Positions 52,105 through 60,423 of a stretch of DNA of 64,000 bases are shown one piece after another; position 1 is the first letter of the stretch, and the number at the start of each line of letters is the position of its first letter. Source of the stretch: a bacterium (GTDB lineage: Bacteria; Elusimicrobiota; Elusimicrobia; Elusimicrobiales; UBA9959); assembly GCA_021811185.1 (NCBI GenBank), contig JAJZPL010000011.1, forward strand, positions 1-64,000, given 5' to 3'. The translations under genes were made by a program, and so were the position numbers. A model generated the notes under the pieces. The model had not been told where the DNA came from. It worked only from the letters and a program-made list of their open reading frames with translations, and made no database searches.

Positions 52105-53025
52105 TCAGAACCTCTCCGGATTTATCAGCCCCGGGTTTAAAGATGAGGGTTTCAGTTCGGCCAGGCCGCGGATCCTGGCGTAGTCCGCCCGGGCGCCGCA
52201 GCAGGCCGGGGCCAGCGTGCAGCGTGAGCAGGCCGCGCAGCGCGCCCGGTGCGCCACGCCTTCCTCGAACACCTCGTCCCCCCGCAGCCAGCGCTGGAAC
52301 TCGAATGAGAAGCCCTCGAAGCCGGGCAGCCGGCAGAGGGGAAAATTCTGGACCACGGCCCTGAGCCCGGAGAGTTTAAGCTTGGCCAGCGCCAGCCTGA
52401 GGTAGGGTTCCACGGCCGAGTAAGGCGGCACCAGCCCCGGGTCGTCGTTAACGCGGCCGGCGTTGCGCACGAAAGTGAAGTTAACGAAAGCGGCCCCCGG
52501 CAGGTTCTTCGCGGCCCAGGCCGCGAAGGCCGGCAGCGCCTTGTAGTTGAAAGCCGAAATTATATGGAACAGGCGGACCTTCTCCTGCGCGCCGCAGGCC
52601 TTGAGGTTCATGAGGCCTTTGAGCGCCAGCGGGAACTTGACGCTGCGTGTGGCCGCCGCGTAGATCTCCGGCAGGTGGGACGGGAAATTGACCGTGAAGT
52701 ATTCTATCTCGGCCGCCGCTTTTTCGCAGAAGGCCGCGTCGGAGAGCGTGACGCCGTTGGTGGAGAGCATGAAGTGCTCTACGCCGGCTTTCTTTAGCCT
52801 GGCTATCAGCGGGAAAAAATCCGGGTCCGCCGTCGGCTCGCCGCCGCCCTCAAGGCTGACGGCTTTTATCTTCCTGCGCTTTATGGCCGCCAGCGCGGTC
52901 TTGAGCGGCGGCATTTTCCCGTCCGGGGGGTTCTGGCAGTAAGCGCAATAAATATTGCAGGTGCGCGCGGCCTGCACGCAGAGCTGCTCGCTGATCCAGG
53001 AAGAATTCTTTTTTACAGGAGGCAC
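52105..53025 (-). CDS. Radical-SAM protein with C-terminal cysteine cluster, divergent arm of the Hxs-like locus
   Basis: The 306-residue enzyme has the 4Fe-4S motif CNIYCAYC (Cys23, Cys27, Cys30), SLEGGGEPTADPDFF (the GGE-type SAM contact) and a SPASM/Twitch-like C-terminus CAACSRCTLAPACCG near 275. Such C-terminal clusters are typical of peptide-modifying enzymes. The start is a GTG at 53025 with no clear Shine-Dalgarno. It leads an operon with the two U32 genes, divergent from the Hxs-like operon across a 266-bp region. Confidence 0.82.
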   Translation of the reverse strand: MPPVKKNSSWISEQLCVQAARTCNIYCAYCQNPPDGKMPPLKTALAAIKRRKIKAVSLEGGGEPTADPDFFPLIARLKKAGVEHFMLSTNGVTLSDAAFCEKAAAEIEYFTVNFPSHLPEIYAAATRSVKFPLALKGLMNLKACGAQEKVRLFHIISAFNYKALPAFAAWAAKNLPGAAFVNFTFVRNAGRVNDDPGLVPPYSAVEPYLRLALAKLKLSGLRAVVQNFPLCRLPGFEGFSFEFQRWLRGDEVFEEGVAHRARCAACSRCTLAPACCGARADYARIRGLAELKPSSLNPGLINPERF

Positions 53026-53181
53026 GGCTTTATTCTATCATTCCGCCCGATGCCGTTCCTACCTTTTTAATGCCGCGTAATGGCTGGTCCTGCCGGCCTG
53101 GCAGCTTGGCTGCCGGGTTAAGGCCGGATCCGCGGCGGTTTTGCCCTAAAGAGGCGGCGCCCAGCGTTAATATTATACCCG

Positions 53182-53210
53182 TTGAAAATGACAATATTAT
53201 GTGTTAGACT
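53182..53210 (+). promoter_or_regulatory. Sigma-70-type promoter of the Hxs-like operon
   Basis: TTGAAA (53182-53187), exactly 17 nt, TAGACT (53205-53210), the best-formed housekeeping promoter in the window, 82 nt upstream of ATG 53292. Confidence 0.7.
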
Positions 53211-53222
53211 ATATCATTAGGC

Positions 53223-53236
53223 GCTAGCTGCAGCTA
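53223..53236. promoter_or_regulatory. Palindrome TAGCTGCAGCTA in the Hxs-like operon leader
   Basis: A perfect 12-bp palindrome begins about 13 nt after the -10. TTTAGCTGCTG around 53256 repeats half of it. It is placed where an operator or translational control element could act; no binding protein is identified. Confidence 0.35.
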
Positions 53237-53291
53237 ATGCTTTTGGTTTGGGTATTTAGCTGCTGCCGTGCCGGCCCGGAAGGGAGGTTTT

Positions 53292-54155
53292 ATGGAAACC
53301 ACCAGGGAAATTATGGTTAATTTGAGTTTTTCCAACAGGAAGGCCGTTCTGTTCCTGTCTTTTTTCTTTATAGCCTGGCATCCCGGTTTCCTGGGTTCCG
53401 AGACCCTTACCCTTACGACCTATTACCCCGCCCCCTACGGCGGCTATGTGGGCCTGCTTACTACCGGCGGCACCGCCGCCGCTCCGATAAATACCGTCCT
53501 GGCCCGTACCGCCGGCGCCGGCAACGTGCTGATCGGCATGGCCACCCAGGCCGCAGCGCCTGTACCGCAGTCGAAACTGGACGTGAACGGTAGTTCACGT
53601 TCTTCCGGGGAAATTACCGGGACGATGTCGGACGGGGTCGCTGTGGCGCAGTTCCGCGCCATATCGGGCAACTTTCCGGCCGCTATGATCCGCAACGACG
53701 GCACTAATACTTACATGCCGCTCTTTACGAACAGCGGATCTCCGTACAGCGGGTGGAACGGGTTGCGGCCTTTGTATGTTAATAATACGAGCGGCGACGT
53801 TTCCACCGCGGGCGGCCAGGTCGTTACGCGGCATAGCGACGGCGCCATACTCATGTACGGCTCCGGCGGGATCGCGATGAGCGGCACCGGCGGCATCGCT
53901 ATGAACAGCTCCGGCGGTATAGCGTTTAACGGCACCGGCGGTATTACCGGGCTATGCCGTACCGTTCCGTTCGGGATGGGCTGGAGTAACACGTGCAACG
54001 GCAACGAAACTCCCGTAACCACGTATGGGGACGGCGTCGTGCGTATGTGCGGCATGTTCCAGGCCGGTGGCGCGCTCAATGTGGGCACCCAATGGACCAG
54101 GTATTGCTTTGGCGGGGATTGGGCCGGAAGTCTGGTCTGCTGCCGCATGAAATAA
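53292..54155 (+). CDS. Exported cysteine-containing protein with GGIA repeats, candidate target of the radical-SAM locus
   Basis: The 287-residue protein has a hydrophobic signal (about 17-35), then ETLTLTTYYPAPYGGYVGLL, a motif I recall at the mature start of many Elusimicrobiota/Omnitrophota exported proteins. Near residues 190-222 an 8-residue unit repeats four times ([GS][ST]GGIA[MF][SN]). The C-terminal 65 residues hold six Cys, ending LVCCRMK. It has the best promoter and ribosome-binding site (GGAAGGGAGG) of the locus and is directly followed by hxsD/hxsB-like genes. A substrate role is inferred from position. Confidence 0.6.
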   Translation: METTREIMVNLSFSNRKAVLFLSFFFIAWHPGFLGSETLTLTTYYPAPYGGYVGLLTTGGTAAAPINTVLARTAGAGNVLIGMATQAAAPVPQSKLDVNGSSRSSGEITGTMSDGVAVAQFRAISGNFPAAMIRNDGTNTYMPLFTNSGSPYSGWNGLRPLYVNNTSGDVSTAGGQVVTRHSDGAILMYGSGGIAMSGTGGIAMNSSGGIAFNGTGGITGLCRTVPFGMGWSNTCNGNETPVTTYGDGVVRMCGMFQAGGALNVGTQWTRYCFGGDWAGSLVCCRMK

Positions 54156-54166
54156 AGGAGTGCATT

Positions 54167-54646
54167 CTGTCCACTGCTAACAATGTTTTGCGGGTAGACC
54201 TGAAGAAGAACACGCTTAACGCCGTGCGTTACGCCGCTTACTCCGTGAGCGGCGACGCTTACGTTTTGGTAAAAGCGCTGCCGAAGGGCGGGGCGGCGGT
54301 GGAAATAACGCCCAAGCCCGGCTCCCGCTGCCGGCCCGCGGAACTCGTAAAGCGCTTCCGCCTAGAGCTCGAGGACGAGCGGCTGCGCGAGCGCATCGCC
54401 GCCGGCAACGGCGAGCTGCGCGAGTTCCTGCTCCTCAAAGCCATAAATTACCAGCCCGCGCCCGAGGCGCAGGACGACTCCGGCCTTACGCCCCGGCAGG
54501 AAAAAGAACTTAACGACCTGATAGCCCAGATAGAGGGCGAAATAAAAGCCGAATCAGCCAAGGGCGCTTCCACGGACCCCCTGGGGATAACCAGCACGTG
54601 GGAAGACAAGTATGACTCCAAAAACAGCCGCAAAAAAAACCGCTGA
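54167..54646 (+). CDS. HxsD-like protein (His-Xaa-Ser system), probable non-ATG start
   Basis: The product (about 159 residues) has LNAVRYAAYSVSGDAYVLVKALP and later FRLELEDERLRERIAAGNGELREFLLLKAI, matching the HxsD pattern from the His-Xaa-Ser radical-SAM system. No ATG exists in frame. An AAGGAG at 54155-54160 sits 6 nt before CTG 54167, so CTG is the likely initiator; ATT 54164 and TTG 54188 are alternatives. The C-terminus (about 90-159) is a charged linker absent from short HxsD proteins. It overlaps hxsB by 35 nt. Confidence 0.65.
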   Translation: MSTANNVLRVDLKKNTLNAVRYAAYSVSGDAYVLVKALPKGGAAVEITPKPGSRCRPAELVKRFRLELEDERLRERIAAGNGELREFLLLKAINYQPAPEAQDDSGLTPRQEKELNDLIAQIEGEIKAESAKGASTDPLGITSTWEDKYDSKNSRKKNR

Positions 54647-56075
54647 GCGCGCCGCTCCCGCCGTTCCCTATTTCAACTTCCGCCGCCTCTCCGGGGGCAG
54701 GGTATTGCTGTCCAACGATTCCGGCGCTTTTATCGAACTCTCCGGCGGGGAATTTTCCCTGTATTCTTCCGGCCGCCTTAAGCCCGGCGCGCTGCGCTCC
54801 GAGCTCGAGGCCAAGGGCTTCGTGCGGGACATGATGGATTTCGACGGGCTGGCCTCCGCCGCTTCCAGGCGCAACTCTTTTCTGAATTCTGGCCCGGGGC
54901 TGCACATCCTGGTGATGACGCTCCGGTGCAATCACAAGTGCCTGTACTGCCAGTCCAGCGCGGTGGGCGCCGACGGCGGCCGCGAGACCGATATGAGCCG
55001 TAAGGTGGCGCGCCGCAGCGTGGACTTCGCGTTGCAGAGCCCCGCGCAGGGCATCACGATAGAGTTCCAGGGCGGCGAGCCGCTCCTTAACTGGGACACG
55101 CTCAGCGACACGGTGCTTTACGCCCGCGCCGCTGCGAAGAAAAAAAAGAAGGAGGTGAGCCTGGCTCTGGTCTCCAATTTCAGCCTGATGACCGAGGCCA
55201 AGGCGAAGTTCCTGCTGGAGAACGAAGTGTCCATCTGCACCTCGCTCGACGGCCCGGCCGCGCTGCATAACGCCAACCGGGTCTATGCCTGCGGCAACTC
55301 GCACGCTTCCACCGGGCGCTGGCTTGAATATTTTTCCGGCAAGGCGGCCCGCCAGTCCCCGGACTACAAGGTCTTCAGGCCGAGCGCGCTGCTCACCGTC
55401 ACCCGCGCCTCGCTGGGCCAGGGAAAGAAGATAGTGGACGAATATGTCCGCCTCGGGCTGGAGGACGTTTTTCTCCGGCCGCTTGCGCCGATAGGCTTCG
55501 CCCGGAAGCTCTGGCCGAAGATAGGCTATACCCCCGCCGAGTTCTCCGCTTTTTACCGTTCCACGCTGGAATACATACTTAAATTGAACGCCGCCGGCAC
55601 CAGGATGCGCGAGCGGAACGCGATGATCCTGCTTGCGAAGATGCTCAACGGCGCCGACCCCGGCTTCCTGGACCTGCGCTGCCCCTGCGGCGCGGCCATA
55701 GGTCAGGTGGCTTACAATTACAACGGCGACCTTTATACCTGCGACGAGGGCCGCATGGTGGGTTGGGAGGGAAACGACCTGTTCAAGGCCGGCAACGTGC
55801 TGAAGGATTCCTACCGCGACGTCATTCTTTCCCCCGCGGCCAGGGCCTGCGCCGCGGCCTCCACGCTGGACTCGCAGCCGCAGTGCTCGCGGTGCGCCTA
55901 CAAGCCTTACTGCGGCGTCTGCCCGGTCTACAATTACGAAACCCAGGGTTCGCTCTGGGGCGACATGGCCTCCAGCGGGCGCTGCTCCCTGTACCTTGAC
56001 CTTTTCGACACGCTGGCTGAGCTGCTTAAGAAGCCGGCCAGCGCCGCGATACTAAAAGGATGGGTGGCCAAATGA
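54612..56075 (+). CDS. hxsB: HxsB-like radical-SAM maturase
   Basis: The 487-residue protein has the HxsB N-terminal domain (YFNFRRLSGGRVLLSNDSG). The radical-SAM site follows, HILVMTLRCNHKCLYCQ (Cys106, Cys110, Cys113), then DMSRKVARRSVDFALQSP with IEFQGGEPLLNWDTL. The SPASM region is CPCGAAIGQVAYNYNGDLYTCDEG plus CSRCAYKPYCGVCPVYNYE. All are HxsB features known from the His-Xaa-Ser system. It presumably modifies a peptide or protein target with two auxiliary iron-sulphur clusters. Flanked by two HxsD-like genes, with ATGA overlap to the second. Confidence 0.85.
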   Translation: MTPKTAAKKTAERAAPAVPYFNFRRLSGGRVLLSNDSGAFIELSGGEFSLYSSGRLKPGALRSELEAKGFVRDMMDFDGLASAASRRNSFLNSGPGLHILVMTLRCNHKCLYCQSSAVGADGGRETDMSRKVARRSVDFALQSPAQGITIEFQGGEPLLNWDTLSDTVLYARAAAKKKKKEVSLALVSNFSLMTEAKAKFLLENEVSICTSLDGPAALHNANRVYACGNSHASTGRWLEYFSGKAARQSPDYKVFRPSALLTVTRASLGQGKKIVDEYVRLGLEDVFLRPLAPIGFARKLWPKIGYTPAEFSAFYRSTLEYILKLNAAGTRMRERNAMILLAKMLNGADPGFLDLRCPCGAAIGQVAYNYNGDLYTCDEGRMVGWEGNDLFKAGNVLKDSYRDVILSPAARACAAASTLDSQPQCSRCAYKPYCGVCPVYNYETQGSLWGDMASSGRCSLYLDLFDTLAELLKKPASAAILKGWVAK

Positions 56076-56377
56076 AGCCAGTAAAGGACCAGCAGGAAAT
56101 TTTTTTAAGCGGCGCCGTTTATACCCGCCAGGCGGTTGAGCTGGCGGCGGCGGTTTTCGAGGGCCGCTGTGCGGTGCTCGTTGCAGAGGCCCCCGGCGGC
56201 CTGAAGGTTTTTGTGACCGGCGGCCCCGGCGCGGCCGGGGAATTCGCCAACGAAGCGCTGAACCAGCAGTGCAGACTGGACCTGCATCCCGTGAATTCCA
56301 GGATAGCTTCCATCATAGCCACCAAGGCCCTTCTGTCGGCCGCCGGGGAACAGCCCGGGAAGCGCGTAAAAAAATGA
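56072..56377 (+). CDS. Second HxsD-like small protein
   Basis: The 101-residue product reads VYTRQAVELAAAVFEGRCAVLV then EFANEALNQQCRLDLHPVNSRIASIIATKAL, the HxsD outline (initial strand-helix, then an [EF]xNExLxQxCR helix). It overlaps hxsB (ATGA, 56072-56075) and the next gene (ATGA, 56374-56377). Two different HxsD-like proteins beside one HxsB suggest distinct carrier or leader-binding roles (inference). Confidence 0.65.
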   Translation: MKPVKDQQEIFLSGAVYTRQAVELAAAVFEGRCAVLVAEAPGGLKVFVTGGPGAAGEFANEALNQQCRLDLHPVNSRIASIIATKALLSAAGEQPGKRVKK

Positions 56378-57408
56378 GGAAGTGGGCCGTGCTGGCGCTG
56401 GTGCTTTTCCTCGCCGCCGCGGCTCTTTTCCAGTACGCCAGGCGCAGAGACGCGCTGCGGAAAGCGGCCGCCCCCGAACTGAAGCGGCAGAACCTGCTGC
56501 CCGCGGCGCTGCTGGCCGTTCCGCCTGTTTCCGGACCGCCCGCTACTTACGGCGCGCTGCCCACGGTAAAGGATATAGTTTATGACCGCGGTTCCTGTTC
56601 CGGCGGGTCCGTTAACGATATCCTTTCTTCCCACGGCCGGATCTGGGGTTACGCGGCCTCCACCCGCGCCTTCAGCCCGCAGGAGACCGAGGCTGTCTAC
56701 AGGCTGCTGACCTCTTATTTTTCCTGCGTCGGGCTGGCAAAAAAGACTCCGGCCTATTGCGATTACCTGCCGGCCGAAAGCGGGGATAAGGACTTTGCCG
56801 TCCCGCTGCCGAAAAGTCCTAATTACAAATGCCGCGCCGCCTACCTGGACGTGGCGTTTCCTGGTTTCACGGCGGGGCGCGGGGCCGGGCCGGACTGTCT
56901 TGCCTTCTACGGGGATAATTTCGGCGGCAGCCGCTCCAACATCCGGTCCGGAGACTTCTGCCGCGCGGCGGCAAAAGGGCTTGAGAACCTTTGCGGGGAA
57001 CTCTCCGGCTTTATCAGCAAGGCGGACACCCAAAATTGCCGCAGGGTCTTTCCGGCGAGGCAGCGCGACTGCGGCGATTCTCCAGGCTGTTTCTACCGGG
57101 TGGGGATTTACGAGGCGCTGAAGAGCGGTTCGGCCGAAGCCTGCCCCGAGGATTACCGCGCCGGCTGCGGCGCCTACCTGGCCAGTAGCACGGAAACTTG
57201 CCAGGGCGCGCTGGATGCCCTTGGCGCCGCTTACTGCGGGTACCTGGCCGGGGCGCAGAAAGCGTACGATAACATGGCGGGCTACACTCCCGAAGAAGCG
57301 CAGGAGGCCCTGGCGGCAAAAGCCGAAATGGAGCGCAGGGCGGTGCAGCAAAAAAAACAGGACGAAGAGATCAACCGCCGGGTCAGGAAGATGCTGGGGA
57401 AAGAGTAG
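56374..57408 (+). CDS. Membrane-anchored, cysteine-rich exported protein
   Basis: The 344-residue protein has one N-terminal membrane helix (MRKWAVLALVLFLAAAALF) and an exported body with 14 Cys between about 75 and 300, in short patterns such as CSGG, CRAAYLD, CGDSPGCFYRVG and CGAYLAS. A charged tail follows (EINRRVRKMLGKE). I do not recognise the family. Placed between hxsD-like and radical-SAM genes with an ATGA overlap, it could be a substrate, a scaffold or a periplasmic partner of the A24-like protein. Confidence 0.65.
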   Translation: MRKWAVLALVLFLAAAALFQYARRRDALRKAAAPELKRQNLLPAALLAVPPVSGPPATYGALPTVKDIVYDRGSCSGGSVNDILSSHGRIWGYAASTRAFSPQETEAVYRLLTSYFSCVGLAKKTPAYCDYLPAESGDKDFAVPLPKSPNYKCRAAYLDVAFPGFTAGRGAGPDCLAFYGDNFGGSRSNIRSGDFCRAAAKGLENLCGELSGFISKADTQNCRRVFPARQRDCGDSPGCFYRVGIYEALKSGSAEACPEDYRAGCGAYLASSTETCQGALDALGAAYCGYLAGAQKAYDNMAGYTPEEAQEALAAKAEMERRAVQQKKQDEEINRRVRKMLGKE

Positions 57409-57424
57409 CGGGAACGGATATTTC

Positions 57425-58345
57425 GTGAAACGAATAGACCTGAAAATAGGCTTTGACTGCAATAATAAGTGCGACTTCTGCGCGCAGGGAGGCAAACGGC
57501 TGCGCGTGGGCAGGAAGACGCTCGCGCAGATAAAAGCCGTGCTTAAGCGCGCCAGGGGCGAGGGCGTTACCGGCGTGGTGTTCACCGGCGGCGAGCCCAC
57601 GCTGCACCCGGACCTGCCCGCCGCGGTGCGGGCGGCGCGCGCCATGGGCTATGAGAGCGTGCAGGTGCAGACCAACGGCCGCCGCTTCGCCTATTACGAT
57701 TACTGCCTGGAACTGAAGAAGGCCGGCGTTACCGAGATGGCGCCTTCGATGCACGGTTCCACGTCTGAGATCCACGAGGGGCTGACCCGCGCCGCGGGGA
57801 GCTTTAAGGAAGTGGTGCGCGGCATCATGAACTGCAAAAAGCTTGGCATGTACGTGCTCACCAACTCGGTCATAACCTCGTTGAATTACAGGGACCTGCC
57901 GGAACTTGCCAGGCTGCTGGTACACCTGAAGGTGAACCAGTTCCAGTTCGCCTATGTGCACCTGGTGGGTTCCGCCTGGGAGAACCGCAAATGGCTGGCC
58001 CCGCGGAAGAGCGATGTTATGCCTTATCTGCGCCGCGCGCTCGACGTCGGGATGGCGGGCGGCGCGGGCTGCTATACCGAGGCTGTCCCGTTCTGCCTGA
58101 TGAAAGGCTACGAGCAGTGCGTGGCCGAGCGGGTGATCCCCGAGGGCCCGGTTTCCGACGCCGATTTCTACATAGAAAGCTACGGCGACTACCGCCGCAA
58201 CGAGGGGAAGGCCAAGGGCCCGGCCTGCCGCGCCTGCAAGTGGTTCGCCTCGTGCGAGGGCCCCTGGCACGAATATCCCGAAATGTACGGCTGGGCCGAG
58301 TTCAAGCCGGTAAAGGGGAAGAAAATTCTGAGAGCCCGGAGTTGA
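57425..58345 (+). CDS. Radical-SAM protein 1 of the downstream trio
   Basis: The 306-residue protein starts at GTG 57425. Its radical-SAM motif is FDCNNKCDFCAQGGK (Cys12, Cys16, Cys19) with VVFTGGEPTLHPDL. The C-terminus has CRACKWFASCEGPWHEYPEMYGW, a short auxiliary-cluster site. It shares the middle pattern NSVITSLNYRDLPELARLL with the proteins at 60424 and 61356, marking them as paralogues. The start lies 16 nt after the previous stop. Confidence 0.85.
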   Translation: MKRIDLKIGFDCNNKCDFCAQGGKRLRVGRKTLAQIKAVLKRARGEGVTGVVFTGGEPTLHPDLPAAVRAARAMGYESVQVQTNGRRFAYYDYCLELKKAGVTEMAPSMHGSTSEIHEGLTRAAGSFKEVVRGIMNCKKLGMYVLTNSVITSLNYRDLPELARLLVHLKVNQFQFAYVHLVGSAWENRKWLAPRKSDVMPYLRRALDVGMAGGAGCYTEAVPFCLMKGYEQCVAERVIPEGPVSDADFYIESYGDYRRNEGKAKGPACRACKWFASCEGPWHEYPEMYGWAEFKPVKGKKILRARS

Positions 58346-58375
58346 ACCTCCGCGGCATGCTCCGCCCGACCCCAT

Positions 58376-59272
58376 ATGCCCGATATCCCCTTCTGGAACA
58401 AGTGCAACAATAAGTGCGTGATGTGCACCAACACGCCCGGCTTCGCGCGCCAGCCGGGCGAGGCTTACCGGCTGAAGAGCCAGATAGGGAAACTGGAGCG
58501 CTACCTCAAGGGCCTGGGCCCGGTCTACCTTAAAAACTCCGGCAGCGCGGAATTCGTAAGCCTTACCGGCGGGGAACCTACGCTGCACCCCGAATTTTTT
58601 CAGCTGCTGGCCTACTTCCGGCGGCGCCTGCCCGGCACGCCTATAACGCTGCTCTCCAACGGGCGGCGCTTCTCCGACGAGAAGTTCACCCGCAAGTTCG
58701 CCGCCGCAGCCAGGCCGCCGTTCACCGTGGCCGTGGCGCTGCACGGACCTGCGGCCCGCGTACATGACGCCGTGGCCGGTGTTCCGGGGAGTTTTACGGA
58801 GACCGTGAAGGGGCTTGGGAACCTGGCCGCTCTGGCCCCCGGGGTGCGGCTGGAGATCAGGCTGGTACTGCATAAAAAAAGCATAAAACATTTTCCGGGT
58901 ACGCTTAAATTCCTGCTAAGGAATTTCCCCGACACTTCGCGCTGCCTGGTGGCGGCCATCCATTACGAAATAGAGGGGATGTCGCTGGAAAACCACGCCG
59001 CCGTAGGGCTCAGGCTGGGTGCCTCGGCGAAGGCGCTCAACGATGCCCTGCCGCTGATCCGGCGCTTCGAGAATTTCAGGCTTTACCACTTTCCGCTGTG
59101 CCTGGTCGGGAAGGAGCTCAGGCCGCTGTGCTGGATCACCATCCCGGAAGAGGACAGGGTCTACCCGCCGGGGAAATGCGGCGGCTGCGCGCTCCGGGAC
59201 AAGTGCCTCGGGCTGATGGCGGAGTATTCGAAGATGTTCGGCGACGAAGAGCTCAGGCCGGTGAAAAGATGA
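58376..59272 (+). CDS. hxsC: HxsC-like radical-SAM protein
   Basis: The 298-residue protein has CNNKCVMCTNTPGF (Cys10, Cys14, Cys17), VSLTGGEPTLHPEFFQLL and ITLLSNGRRFSDEKF. It also has VAVALHGPAARVHDAVAGVPGSF and the late PEEDRVYPPGKCGGCALRDKC. The N-terminal MCxxxP and the closing ExDRVYP-C-x2-C pattern match HxsC of the His-Xaa-Ser system. It starts 30 nt after radical-SAM 1 in the same frame, with no strong ribosome-binding site. The stop overlaps the A24-like gene (ATGA). Confidence 0.78.
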   Translation: MPDIPFWNKCNNKCVMCTNTPGFARQPGEAYRLKSQIGKLERYLKGLGPVYLKNSGSAEFVSLTGGEPTLHPEFFQLLAYFRRRLPGTPITLLSNGRRFSDEKFTRKFAAAARPPFTVAVALHGPAARVHDAVAGVPGSFTETVKGLGNLAALAPGVRLEIRLVLHKKSIKHFPGTLKFLLRNFPDTSRCLVAAIHYEIEGMSLENHAAVGLRLGASAKALNDALPLIRRFENFRLYHFPLCLVGKELRPLCWITIPEEDRVYPPGKCGGCALRDKCLGLMAEYSKMFGDEELRPVKR

Positions 59273-60423
59273 AAAACATCTCCCTGTTCTTCCTGGCCGC
59301 TTTTACGGCCTGGGCCGTCTCGGTGGTAAACTGGGACCTGGCCACCAGGAAGATCCCCAACTCCAGCATAAAGACCGGCCTAAAACTGCTCGGCGCGGGC
59401 CTGGCCGCGGTGGGGATGTGCACCTGGCTCGGGTATTCGGGGCGGGGCGCCGATTACCTGACTTACGCTTTTTACCCGCTGTTCGGGCTGCACCTGGCCT
59501 GGTCGGCCCTGGCCGGGGTGATCCTGTGGTACGCGGAGGTCTGGCCGGCCGGGGACGCGAAGTTCTATATTCTGGTCTCGGCCGCGCTGCCCTTGGTGAA
59601 CCCGCAGCTCAGGAACTTCCCCGGCTTCCTGTTCCTAACGCTGCTGATCAACATCTTCGTGGCGGCCTCGCTCTGGGCGGTAGGCACCTACGTGGCTTCC
59701 GGATTTTATTCCGCTTCGCCCTCCGATTTCTTCGCCGAGATATGGCGCGATCTGAAAAAGCGCCTTTCGGACCTGAACGCCGGCGGGCGCGGCGCCCCCG
59801 CGGCCGCGGCCTACGTGCTTAACCTGGGTTTCCTTTTCCTGCTGCAGCAGGTGCTCTCCATGGAGGCCCGGGGGCTGGTGAGCCGGTTCTTCTCCCGCGC
59901 CGATATCCTGTTCTTCTTCGTCTTCATCCTCTGGGATAAGATCGGGGACGTGTTCCGCGACCGGCGCTGGGTGTACGTGAGCACGGTCTGCTACCTGCTT
60001 TATTTCTTCCTGGGCTTTTTCCTGTTCCGCGAACGGTTGTGGCTGATGCTGGGCGGCGCTGCGCACAACGTGCTCAGGTTCAGCCTGCTGCTGTTCTTCG
60101 GCCGCTTCATGCTGGAGTTCCTGATGGAACGAAAGGACATGCGCTACCTTTCCGCCGCCGAGGTGGAGCCGGGCATGGTCCTTTCCGCCAAGGCCGCGCG
60201 TATGCTGAAAAGCAACCCGGCTATGGACGGCCTGTTCGACGATTGCTTCCGCGACGGGATTACGGAAGAGCAGGCCGCCGCGCTGAAGGGGTGGCTGGGA
60301 AAATTGGATGTGGCCGACCCCAAGGTGGAGACGGTGGCCGGGCGGCCCTTCGCGCTGTGGATCTTCGCGGGGGGCGTGCTCTCGCTGCTGCTGAACCGGA
60401 ACCTGGCGGGGCTGCTGAAATAA
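59269..60423 (+). CDS. Prepilin-peptidase-like (A24) membrane protein within the radical-SAM locus
   Basis: The 384-residue integral membrane protein has the two aspartates of A24 aspartyl peptidases in context: Asp23 in NWDLATRKIPN and Asp96 in WPAGDAKFY (GD-x-K). At least eight helices are visible, and the second half (about 185-290) adds helices not found in standard A24 enzymes. A cytosolic tail of about 90 residues (YLSAAEVEPGMVLSAKAARMLK) ends with a final helix. It could cleave the leader of an exported, modified substrate. Overlaps hxsC and abuts the next gene. Confidence 0.7.
   Translation: MKNISLFFLAAFTAWAVSVVNWDLATRKIPNSSIKTGLKLLGAGLAAVGMCTWLGYSGRGADYLTYAFYPLFGLHLAWSALAGVILWYAEVWPAGDAKFYILVSAALPLVNPQLRNFPGFLFLTLLINIFVAASLWAVGTYVASGFYSASPSDFFAEIWRDLKKRLSDLNAGGRGAPAAAAYVLNLGFLFLLQQVLSMEARGLVSRFFSRADILFFFVFILWDKIGDVFRDRRWVYVSTVCYLLYFFLGFFLFRERLWLMLGGAAHNVLRFSLLLFFGRFMLEFLMERKDMRYLSAAEVEPGMVLSAKAARMLKSNPAMDGLFDDCFRDGITEEQAAALKGWLGKLDVADPKVETVAGRPFALWIFAGGVLSLLLNRNLAGLLK

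Noticed and set aside
53292-57408. Canonical HxsA target
   Set aside because: Neither exported protein contains His-Xaa-Ser repeats, so HxsA is not named; both are described only as candidate substrates.
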